From assembly GCA_025361505.1 (NCBI GenBank), contig JANYKZ010000098.1, forward strand, positions 1 to 49,142: 49,142 nt of DNA. Direction: 5' to 3'. Shown here in pieces: positions 9,113 to 19,385 of this stretch (position 1 is its first letter; every line of letters begins with the position of its first letter). The notes under the pieces are model-generated. The model was not told the DNA's origin and searched no databases. It saw nothing but the letters and a program-made list of their open reading frames with translations. This stretch comes from Coriobacteriia bacterium (GTDB lineage Bacteria > Actinomycetota > Coriobacteriia > Anaerosomatales > PALSA-660). A program made the translations under genes and the position numbers.

Positions 9113-9571
9113 ATGAGCAGCGACAGGCGTTCGGACGGCGTGCAGGGGCTCTACGGGATGCTGCTCGGTGGGTTGATCGCGTCACTGGTGGCGCTGGTCG
9201 TGTTCACGGTCTTCTGGGGGAGTTCCGTGAACGGCTCCGGCTCCGTCGGGCACACGACGATGGTCGCGCTCGTCGGGCTCGCGTGCGCGGGCGGGCTGAT
9301 GGCCGCCGGCATGGTCGTCAGCGACGACCTCCCGTGGCTGGCGGGGGGATTCCTGTTCGCGAGCGGGTTCACCGCGGTGTGGAGCGTGGGGATGTCGTTC
9401 ACGATCGAGGCGAAGTGGGTGCCGATCACCGCGCTGGCGATCGCCGTCGCGATGGGCATGGGGATGGGCCGCTGGAAGTGGGGCCGGGAGCGGAACGTCG
9501 CGCCGCCGGCTTCCGGCGATCAGGCCCGGTCGGCCGCCGCGAGCGTCTCGTTGAGCGATCCCGTCCGGTAG
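9113..9571 (+). CDS. Four-helix membrane protein, unknown function
   Basis: A 152-residue protein with about four transmembrane segments (roughly 15-37, 48-68, 73-96, 99-118) and a short Arg-rich then Ala/Ser-rich cytoplasmic tail. The family is not recognised. Start ATG 9113 follows gggggag. The last 52 bases overlap the 3' end of larE on the other strand, an antisense tail-to-tail overlap, so the tail sequence is constrained by two genes. Its place after the ABC1 kinase suggests the end of that operon, with a 57-base gap. Confidence 0.65.
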   Translation: MSSDRRSDGVQGLYGMLLGGLIASLVALVVFTVFWGSSVNGSGSVGHTTMVALVGLACAGGLMAAGMVVSDDLPWLAGGFLFASGFTAVWSVGMSFTIEAKWVPITALAIAVAMGMGMGRWKWGRERNVAPPASGDQARSAAASVSLSDPVR

Positions 9572-10341
9572 CCGTCGAGGTCGATCGCCGCGTAGGCGAA
9601 ACCCGCCGACTTGATCGCTGTCGACAGGGCGCGGCGCAGCTCCCACGCGCGGTCCATCTCTCCGGGCTCGACCTCCAGGCGCGCGACGTCGCCGTGCGAA
9701 CGCACGCGGAACTGGCGCAGGCCGAGCGCCCGGACGGCGTCCTCCGCCGCGCCGACGCGGGCGAGTCCGGGCCGGTCGATCTCCGTGCCGTAGGGGAAAC
9801 GCGAGGCGAGGCACGCCATCGACGGCTTGTCCGCCGTGGACAGGCCCAGCTCTCGCGAGATCGACCTGATGTCCACCTTCGTGAATCCGACGTCCTGAAG
9901 CGGGCTGACCACGCCAAGCTCCACCGCGGCGCGGTGTCCCGGACGGTGATCGGACGCGTCGTCGGCGTTGTTGCCGTCGGCGACGAAGGAGAGTCCGCGC
10001 GCCGCAGCCACGCCTGCCAGCAGCCCGAACAGCTCCTGCTTGCAGTAGTAGCAGCGGTCGGTGGGGTTCGCCGCGAAGGTCGGGTCGTTCAACTCCGCCG
10101 TCTCCACCTCGATGAGGTCCAGGCCGAGCTGCGCCGCGGTCTCGCGCGCGGCCACCACTTCGGAGTGAGGGTAGGTCTCGGACACGGCGAGCACGCACAG
10201 CGATCGGTCGCCGAGCGCCTCACGGGCGGCCACGGCGAGCAGGGTCGAGTCGACGCCGCCGGAGAAGGCGACGAGCACGCTTCCCAGCTGCGTCAGACGT
10301 GCGAGCAGTGCGTCGTACTTCCGCTGCGCGGAGAGTTCCAA
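9520..10341 (-). CDS. larE: LarE-type ATP-dependent sulfur transferase
   Basis: A 273-residue PP-loop enzyme of the LarE family, which inserts sulfur into the pyridinium nickel-pincer precursor of lactate racemase. It shows the SGGVDST pyrophosphatase loop near residue 28, the RCYYCK segment and the MACLASRFPYGT segment carrying the Cys that, in the characterised enzyme, is sacrificed as sulfur donor. The larB, larC and larA genes are not in the window, so the product could serve a distant pathway or another sulfur transfer. It lies 27 bases after the adenosyltransferase gene in one minus-strand operon. Confidence 0.85.
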   Translation of the reverse strand: MELSAQRKYDALLARLTQLGSVLVAFSGGVDSTLLAVAAREALGDRSLCVLAVSETYPHSEVVAARETAAQLGLDLIEVETAELNDPTFAANPTDRCYYCKQELFGLLAGVAAARGLSFVADGNNADDASDHRPGHRAAVELGVVSPLQDVGFTKVDIRSISRELGLSTADKPSMACLASRFPYGTEIDRPGLARVGAAEDAVRALGLRQFRVRSHGDVARLEVEPGEMDRAWELRRALSTAIKSAGFAYAAIDLDGYRTGSLNETLAAADRA

Positions 10342-10368
10342 GGGGTCCTCCTGGTGAAGGCGGGTCGG

Positions 10369-10920
10369 TCAGTAGGTCGGGCGCTCCAGGTCGGGATCCC
10401 AGGCGCACTCGCCGCCGGCCCCCACCCAGCGCGCGGCCGCGTAGAGCAGGTCGCTCGCGCGGTTCATGAAAGCCAGCACGTCGTGGTCGAGGGGATCGAT
10501 GGCGGTCAGCGCGACCGCCTCGCGCTCTGCGCGACGGACGGCCGTGCGGGCGAGATGCAGTCGCGCGGAGGCCTCGTCGCATCCGGGGAGGACGAAGCCC
10601 TCGAACCCTCCGACGCGATTGCTGTAGTGGTCGATCGCCGCCTCGAGCGCCGCGACGTCCGCGGCGTCGACCTGCGGCGCGCCGGGCGCGGCCTTCGGGC
10701 CCAGGGCACAGGCCGCGCAGTTGAACAGTCGCTGCTGGAGGAACTCGAGCGCGGCGTCGAGCCGGCTGTCGAGCACGTGGACCCGCGCGAAGCCGATCGC
10801 ACAGTTGGCTTCGTCGAGGGCTCCGTAGAACGCGACGTGCGGGTCGGACTTCGGGACCCGCTTCCCTCCGACGATCGAGGTCGAACCGTCGTCGCCGGCG
10901 CGCGTGTAGATGTCGGACAT
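10369..10920 (-). CDS. pduO: PduO-type ATP:cob(I)alamin adenosyltransferase
   Basis: Transfers the adenosyl group of ATP to reduced cobalamin to make coenzyme B12. The 183-residue length fits the PduO/MMAB family. Visible signatures are the N-terminal YTRAGDDGSTS ATP-binding loop, DEANCAIGFAR, and the LPGCDEASARLHLARTAVRRAER helix including the ATP-contacting Arg residues. The start ATG 10920 follows gggag at 5 nt. It is transcribed with larE. No other B12 genes are near, so the cell either makes or imports corrinoid elsewhere. The symbol cobO is also used, but this is not the CobA/CobO fold. Confidence 0.93.
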   Translation of the reverse strand: MSDIYTRAGDDGSTSIVGGKRVPKSDPHVAFYGALDEANCAIGFARVHVLDSRLDAALEFLQQRLFNCAACALGPKAAPGAPQVDAADVAALEAAIDHYSNRVGGFEGFVLPGCDEASARLHLARTAVRRAEREAVALTAIDPLDHDVLAFMNRASDLLYAAARWVGAGGECAWDPDLERPTY

Positions 10921-10955
10921 GGGAGCTCCCGGTCGCAGCGTCGGATCGGTCGGGC

Positions 10956-10975
10956 GGTACCGCTCACATGGTACC
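10956..10975 (-). promoter_or_regulatory. Inverted repeat GGTACC-N8-GGTACC between glnD and pduO
   Basis: Two GGTACC copies, themselves palindromic, spaced 8 nt apart lie in the 80-base gap between glnD and pduO on the minus strand. They could form a small hairpin ending the amtB-glnB-glnD transcript or an operator for pduO-larE. No T-run follows on either strand. Confidence 0.35.
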
Positions 10976-11000
10976 CGCTCGCGGGTCGCCGCGGCCTACG

Positions 11001-13289
11001 CTACACGCGCTCGCGGATCCGCATGGCGAGGTGGCCGAGTGCGCCCGGGTCGGTGACCGGCTCCCCGTCGTCATCGGTGGCGTGGAACACGTCGTTGGCG
11101 ACGCCGCTGCGCGTGACGGCGCGCGCCCAGGTCAGACGAAGGCCGGTGTCGGCGAACGCGCGGGCGATGTCGTAGAGCAGGCCGGGACGGTCGGCCGCCC
11201 GAACACGGACCGCGGTGGCGTAGGCACCCGTGTCCTCCACGTGCACGAGTGTGCGCGTCCGCGTCCGCGGGGGATAGTGCCGCTTGCGCTCAGCGAGGCG
11301 GACCGCGAGGCCGGCGGGATCGGCCAGTCCGGAGCCGAGATGGCGCTCGAAGGCGGCCCAGGTGGAGGGGTCCACGGCCGCGAGCGTGTCCGGGCGGACG
11401 ACGAACACGTCGAGTGCGATGCCGTCCTGCGCGTCCCACGCGTCAGCGCCGTGGATGTCGAGGCCCGACAGGCACAGGGCGCCGCACAGCGTCGCGAACA
11501 ACCCCGGCCGGTCGTGGGCCGCCACGCTCGCGCGCCACGTGCCCGCCGTGGGGCCGGTCGTCACGGACAGGGAGAACGCGTCCGGATGGCCGCTCCCCAC
11601 GACCTCGGCGATGAGCGCCGCGTGTCTTGCCACATCGTGGGGCGCGGTCGCCGAAAGGTAGCGCAGCGACGCCCGGCTGACGAAGGCGCCTTCGGCATCG
11701 GCCCCTCGCTCGACCAGGAGCGCCAGCGCCGAGAGCCGTGTGGCCTCGGCCCGCTCGATCGTGCCGGCGCTCGCGGAGGAATCGGACAGCGCCGCCTTGA
11801 TCCGATCACAGAGCTCGCCGATCAGCGCGGTGTGCCAGGAGTTCCAGGCCCCCGGACCGGTGGCGAGCGCGTCGGCAGCGGTGAGCACGAAGAGCGCGTC
11901 CACGAGGTCGGGGCGGGGCACGAGCGACGCGGCGCGGACGATCACGTCCTCCACGTGGATGTCGAGACCCGCGGCCGTCTCGGCCAGCAGGAGGTGCTCC
12001 CGCACGAGCAGCGCCGCGTCCTCGACCTGCTCCGCCGACAGGCCGAACCGCGCTCCGAGGGTCCGGACCGCCGACTCGCCGCGTACCGCATGTCCCGGTC
12101 CACGCTGGGTCTTGCCGACGTCGTGCAGGAAGGCAGCCGTCAACAGGGGTCGGCGGTCGCCCGCGCCCTCGAGCGCATGAGCGACTTCGGGGCGGTCGCC
12201 GGCGCCGGCCACCGAGGTGGCGCACCGGAGGCAGTGCGCGCCGACCGTGAAGGCGTGCGACAGCGCGGGCCGCCGCACGTGCATCAGCTCACCGAACGCG
12301 GGTGCCAGGTCGTCGAGCAGTCCCGCCCATGCGGCTTCCTCCAGCGCGGGCAGGGCCTCGTCCCCTCGGTCGAGCAGGGTGAAGAGAGCCCCGCCATCCA
12401 CGGCCGCAAGCGCTCCTGACCGCGGGTCGACGGGGGTCGGGCGTCCCGAGATCCTGCCACGCACGCGCTGGATCACGTGATGGACGTCGGCCATCGCCGC
12501 CTGCAGCGCCTCTGCGTCGATCCCCGATTCGACCGCCTCCTCGACCGTGAGGATGCCTGAAGCGCGCGGCGCCGCGCGGTGGACGATCCAGCGGCCCCCG
12601 TCCAACAGGCCGGCGGCCCGGTCGAGTGCGGCGGCCTCGGGCGCATCGACGAGGTTCAGCGCGCTCAGGGCTGCGGGCGTCGCCTGCGGCGCTCCGGTCA
12701 GCACCGCGGCGAGCCACGTGAGCTCGTCCAGGTCGCGGCGGCCGCCGGCCCCGTTCTTGAGGTCGGGCTCGAGCAGGTAGGGCGATCCAGGACGTTCGCG
12801 CGCCGTGAGTTCGGGCACGATCCTGCGGGAGCGCTTGCGGGCTCCGGCGGCCGCCCCGGTGAGGACGCGAGCGCCGAGCGCCGCGTCGCCGCAGAGCACG
12901 CGTCCGGTCAGCGTCGCCGTCAGCGTCTCCAGATCGTCGCGGACCGCGCGCTCGTGGTCGCGGCGCGAGCGCACCTGGTGGCCGACCGACAGCCCGGCGT
13001 CCCACAACGGGTAGAGCACCCCGGTGAGCGCCGGCCGCAGCTCGCTCGCGGGAGCGTCCGTGACCACGAGCAGGTCGAGGTCGGAGTGGGGGAGGAGCCG
13101 GTGCGCACCCCAGCCCCCGAGTGCGAGCACGGACCACGGCGAGCGGAGCTGCGACAGGGCCGTCTCCGCGAGTGCGGAGACGGCCCTGTCGGTCAGATCG
13201 CTCAGAGCGCGGGCGGCGTCGCTCCCGGGCGTCGCGGAGGCGATCAGTTCCGCCCTGTGCGCGAGGAAGCCCGCGACGTCGGCGCCCAT
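11001..13289 (-). CDS. glnD: PII uridylyltransferase/uridylyl-removing enzyme
   Basis: Bifunctional sensor that uridylylates PII at low glutamine and reverses it at high glutamine. At 762 residues it is somewhat short (typically 800-900). Domains in order: nucleotidyltransferase with GGWGAHRLLPHSDLDLL (about 58-74, the metal-binding D-L-D retained), the EPDLKNGAGGRRDLDEL region, an HD domain (FLHDVGKT near residue 395), and two C-terminal ACT domains that bind glutamine. It starts 5 nt after glnB, whose product it modifies. The nucleotidyltransferase motif deviates from the usual GGYGRGEL, but the catalytic residues are present. Confidence 0.93.
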   Translation of the reverse strand: MGADVAGFLAHRAELIASATPGSDAARALSDLTDRAVSALAETALSQLRSPWSVLALGGWGAHRLLPHSDLDLLVVTDAPASELRPALTGVLYPLWDAGLSVGHQVRSRRDHERAVRDDLETLTATLTGRVLCGDAALGARVLTGAAAGARKRSRRIVPELTARERPGSPYLLEPDLKNGAGGRRDLDELTWLAAVLTGAPQATPAALSALNLVDAPEAAALDRAAGLLDGGRWIVHRAAPRASGILTVEEAVESGIDAEALQAAMADVHHVIQRVRGRISGRPTPVDPRSGALAAVDGGALFTLLDRGDEALPALEEAAWAGLLDDLAPAFGELMHVRRPALSHAFTVGAHCLRCATSVAGAGDRPEVAHALEGAGDRRPLLTAAFLHDVGKTQRGPGHAVRGESAVRTLGARFGLSAEQVEDAALLVREHLLLAETAAGLDIHVEDVIVRAASLVPRPDLVDALFVLTAADALATGPGAWNSWHTALIGELCDRIKAALSDSSASAGTIERAEATRLSALALLVERGADAEGAFVSRASLRYLSATAPHDVARHAALIAEVVGSGHPDAFSLSVTTGPTAGTWRASVAAHDRPGLFATLCGALCLSGLDIHGADAWDAQDGIALDVFVVRPDTLAAVDPSTWAAFERHLGSGLADPAGLAVRLAERKRHYPPRTRTRTLVHVEDTGAYATAVRVRAADRPGLLYDIARAFADTGLRLTWARAVTRSGVANDVFHATDDDGEPVTDPGALGHLAMRIRERV

Positions 13290-13294
13290 GGAGG

Positions 13295-13660
<366 letters not shown>

Positions 13661-14890
13661 CTAGAACTCGTACCCGGTTTCCGCGTGCTCCGCGACATCC
13701 AGACCCGTCGCTTCGGACTCTTCGTCAACACGCAGGCCGATCGTAAGGTCGATACATTTCAGGATGATGACGGATGCGATAAGAGAGAACGCTATCGTCG
13801 CGCCGACGCCCACGAGCTGCTTTCCCACGAGCGCGAGCCCGCCTCCGAAGAGCAGTCCGTTCGCGCCCGCCGGGTTGACCGCAAGGCTTGCGAAGACGCC
13901 GGTGAGGATCGCGCCGGTCGCGCCGCCCACGCCGTGGACGCCGACGACATCCAGCGCGTCGTCGAAGCCGAACCGTGACTTGAGGCGCAATCCGAAGTAG
14001 CACAGGCATCCGGTGACGGCGCCGATGGCGAGCGCGGGCATGGGTCCGACGAAGCCCGCGGCGGGCGTGATGCCCACCAGGCCCGCGACCGCTCCCGAGG
14101 CCGCTCCGAGAACGGTGGGCTTGCGTCCGGTCAGGACCTCCGTCGCGGTCCAGGCGAGCATCCCGGCGGCGGCCGAGAGGTTGGTCGCCAGGAACGCGGA
14201 GCCCGCGAGCTGGCCGGAGCCGAGGGCCGAGCCCGCGTTGAACCCGAACCATCCGAACCACAGGATGCCGGCGCCGAGCACCGACATCGGGACGTTGTGC
14301 GGCCGCAGCTCCTCGGTGCCGTAGCCCTTGCGCTTGCCGAGCATCAGGGCCGCCGCCAGGGCCGCGGCCGCCGAGGCCACGTGGACGACGGTGCCGCCCG
14401 CGAAGTCGAGCGCGCCGAGCCTCTGGAGCCAACCGCCGCCCCAGACCCAGTGGGCCAGGGGGCTGTAGACGAGCAGCGACCACAGGACGGCGAAGGCGAC
14501 GAATGCCTTGAACCGCATGCGTTCGGCGACGGCGCCCGAGATCAGGCCGACCGTGATGATCGCGAACATGCCCTGGTACATGGCGAAGACGCTCGTCGGG
14601 ATCGCCGAGGATCCGGTGCCCGTCACGGAGCCGAGGACCCCTCCCAGCCCGAGGTGGGAGAGCCCGCCGATCAGACCCGCGTGGTCGCCGCCGAAGGCCA
14701 GCGTGTAGCCGATCACCGCCCAGATCACCGAGACCAGACCCATCGCGAACAGGGAATGCATGGTGGACGACAGCACGTTCTTGCTGCGCACCATGCCCGC
14801 GTAGAAGAGAGCGAGCCCCGGAGTCATGAACAGCACCAACGCTGTCGAGACGAGCATCCAGGCGGTGGAACCGGTGTCGACTGCCGGCAT
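13661..14890 (-). CDS. amtB: Ammonium transporter
   Basis: An Amt/Rh channel of 409 residues with about 11 transmembrane segments, conducting ammonium at the cytoplasmic membrane. The pore twin-histidines are visible in [12 protein letters not shown] and [11 protein letters not shown]. The start is ATG 14890 ([11 protein letters not shown]) because a perfect aaggagg lies 8 nt upstream; the longer ORF in the track would add 77 non-family residues. It is the first gene of amtB-glnB-glnD. Upstream, on the same strand, tandem GAAAC elements look like a GlnR box. Expected to be induced in nitrogen limitation and blocked by PII. Confidence 0.95.
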   Translation of the reverse strand: MPAVDTGSTAWMLVSTALVLFMTPGLALFYAGMVRSKNVLSSTMHSLFAMGLVSVIWAVIGYTLAFGGDHAGLIGGLSHLGLGGVLGSVTGTGSSAIPTSVFAMYQGMFAIITVGLISGAVAERMRFKAFVAFAVLWSLLVYSPLAHWVWGGGWLQRLGALDFAGGTVVHVASAAAALAAALMLGKRKGYGTEELRPHNVPMSVLGAGILWFGWFGFNAGSALGSGQLAGSAFLATNLSAAAGMLAWTATEVLTGRKPTVLGAASGAVAGLVGITPAAGFVGPMPALAIGAVTGCLCYFGLRLKSRFGFDDALDVVGVHGVGGATGAILTGVFASLAVNPAGANGLLFGGGLALVGKQLVGVGATIAFSLIASVIILKCIDLTIGLRVDEESEATGLDVAEHAETGYEF

Positions 14891-14964
14891 CGGACGGCCT
14901 CCTTCTCGGGGAACGGCGGGGCGGCCACGCGCAGGGCCACCCGCGGACACCGTACTGGTCCTAT

Positions 14965-14991
14965 GTTTCGCCGGCGTTTCGGGGCGGTGAA
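14965..14991 (-). promoter_or_regulatory. GlnR-type box upstream of amtB
   Basis: Reading on the minus strand, TTCAC (14991-14987), GAAAC (14980-14976) and GAAAC (14969-14965) occur in tandem with 6-nt spacers, so each starts 11 bp after the last. This matches the actinobacterial GlnR pattern gTnAc-n6-GaAAc with one off-consensus base. It lies 75-100 bases before the amtB start. Confidence 0.55.
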
Positions 14992-15050
14992 GCGGCCGCG
15001 AGCGCCCGAGACACGGAGGAAACGAACGCCGTTGGTGTACAGTGAAGATA

Positions 15051-15064
15051 CGAACAGGTGTTCG
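15051..15064 (+). promoter_or_regulatory. LexA (SOS) box of uvrA
   Basis: CGAACAGGTGTTCG is a perfect match to the Gram-positive LexA operator CGAAC-N4-GTTCG. It lies 76 bases upstream of the chosen uvrA start, in the amtB-uvrA divergent region, so uvrA should be damage-inducible. Confidence 0.88.
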
Positions 15065-15139
15065 ATTGCCGTCCTGCGTACAATGAAGGTTCGTCAGAAA
15101 CCGCTCCTGGAAACGCTTCACACGGAAGGAACCGGAACC

Positions 15140-18028
<2,889 letters not shown>

Positions 18029-18096
18029 CGCGAGGTCGCGATTCCGGGCGGATCCCGCCGAGCGCGGTTCCTTGGCATGCAATTCGCGTATCGCAC

Positions 18097-18163
18097 GTGG
18101 GGCACCGTTGGGGGGCTGAGGAAACCGCTCAGCGACGCAGCGCCGCCGTTGGCGGATCCCCAC
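18097..18163 (+). other. Potential three-way-junction RNA between uvrA and the TPR gene
   Basis: GTGGGG (18097-18102) can pair with CCCCAC (18158-18163) and enclose two hairpins: GCTGAG/CTCAGC (18115-18133) and CCGCC-GTT-GGCGG (18143-18155). This looks like a compact three-way junction. It lies upstream of the predicted promoter at 18186, so it would belong to uvrA read-through or a separate small RNA. It does not match the riboswitch consensus motifs I know. It could also simply be part of a terminator. Confidence 0.3.
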
Positions 18164-18185
18164 ACCCGACCAGGTCCGATGCGCG

Positions 18186-18227
18186 TTGACACCCCGCGAT
18201 GCGGGTTCATACTCGGAAACGTTTTCC
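18186..18227 (+). promoter_or_regulatory. Promoter with two palindromes ahead of the TPR-NHL operon
   Basis: A perfect -35 TTGACA (18186-18191) is followed after 18 nt by TACTCG (18210-18215). The spacer contains the palindrome CCCGC-GAT-GCGGG (18193-18205), and GGAAA-CGT-TTTCC (18215-18227), like a LacI-family operator, covers the predicted start site. Both are candidate operators. The -10 is weak, as expected if activation is needed. Confidence 0.5.
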
Positions 18228-18284
18228 AAGGCGGGCCGGACAAATCCCCGGCAGGACCGGTCCGCACTGAGCTCCTGGAGACAC

Positions 18285-19385
18285 ATGGATCCGGTCCGGA
18301 CCGGCGAGGTCGCCTCGCCGTCAAGCGCTCCCGCCCTTTCGCCCGATCATGATCCCGCCCGTTCAGCCAAGATCGACACCTGGCTGTCCGTCGGCGTGTG
18401 GACCGTGGGTGTGTCCCTCGTCCTTCTCGCGGCGTTCTTCGCCTGGAGCGTCTACGCTCAGGGGCAGTCCGCGCGGCTGTCGTCCCCCGCGCTCCAGGTC
18501 GTCGACGCGCTCCAGAAGCAGGTGAACGCGAGCCCCAAGGACGCGACGCTCCACTCGCGGCTGGCTGAAGCGCTCGCGGCGGCGGGTATGCTCGATGAGG
18601 CCAAGGGCGAGCTCGCGTCCGCACTCCGGCTCGACCCCAACTACATCGGCGCCTTCGAGAACCTCGCGACCATCGAGCTGATCCAGAAGGACTACAAGGA
18701 CTCGGCGCTCCACTGGCAGCGGGTCATCGACCTCACCGGTGCGAGCGACATGCCCGAGGTCAACCAGCGGCGCGAGGTGGCGTTCTTCAACATGGGGCAG
18801 ATCGCCCTGATACAGAAGGACTACGTCGCCGCGGCCGGCTACTTCAACGCAGCCATCCGGATCAAGAAGGACGCATCCGACACCTACCTCCGACTCGCCC
18901 AGACCTACATCGGTCTGGACCAGAAGGACTCCGCGATGGAGCAGCTGAACATCGCGCTCGCGTTCGATCCGCGGTTCCCCGAGGCGCACTTCGAACGCGG
19001 CAGGTTGTACCTGGCCGCCGGCGACAAGGTGAGCGCGGCGTGGGACTTCCGGGCGGCCCTCGACGGCGCTCCCGACAACCCCGAGGCGCAGGCGGCGCTG
19101 GATTCCCTGGGCGCGTTCGAGACCTGGTACGGGCAGGCCGTCGCGGCCTCGACCGCCTCGGACGAGGCGTCCGCCGCCGTCGACGCCGTGCGGATCGCGC
19201 GCTCCATCCGGCCGGACAGCTTCGACGCCGCCATGCTCAACGGTCAGCTCCTCGAGCGCGCGGGCGACTCCGCCGGCGCGGTCGACGCGTACACCGTCGC
19301 CGCGAAGATCAAGCCGGGTGACCAGACCGCCGCCGCCGCGCTCAAGCGCGCGCAAGCAGCGGCCGACAAGAAGGCGGCCAAGTGA
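18285..19385 (+). CDS. Membrane-anchored TPR-repeat protein
   Basis: A 366-residue protein with a hydrophilic N-terminus, one transmembrane helix near residues 36-58 (VGVWTVGVSLVLLAAFFAWSVY) and then about six tetratricopeptide repeats (for example AEALAAAGMLDEAKGELASALRLDPN, MGQIALIQKDYVAAAGYFNAAIRI) to the Ala/Lys-rich end. TPRs usually make protein-protein contacts; the layout recalls assembly chaperones such as the CcmI/NrfG class in heme attachment, but no specific family is claimed. ATG 18285 is chosen for the family-like start; Shine-Dalgarno ctggag is close. It overlaps the NHL gene by 4 bases (GTGA), so both are co-translated. Confidence 0.8.
   Translation: MDPVRTGEVASPSSAPALSPDHDPARSAKIDTWLSVGVWTVGVSLVLLAAFFAWSVYAQGQSARLSSPALQVVDALQKQVNASPKDATLHSRLAEALAAAGMLDEAKGELASALRLDPNYIGAFENLATIELIQKDYKDSALHWQRVIDLTGASDMPEVNQRREVAFFNMGQIALIQKDYVAAAGYFNAAIRIKKDASDTYLRLAQTYIGLDQKDSAMEQLNIALAFDPRFPEAHFERGRLYLAAGDKVSAAWDFRAALDGAPDNPEAQAALDSLGAFETWYGQAVAASTASDEASAAVDAVRIARSIRPDSFDAAMLNGQLLERAGDSAGAVDAYTVAAKIKPGDQTAAAALKRAQAAADKKAAK

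Noticed and set aside
18097-18163. Cyclic di-GMP (GEMM) riboswitch ahead of the TPR-NHL genes
   Set aside because: A GACGCA segment and a hairpin recall GEMM, but the conserved GGGCAAACC and GCAAAGCC parts are missing and the element is upstream of the predicted promoter.
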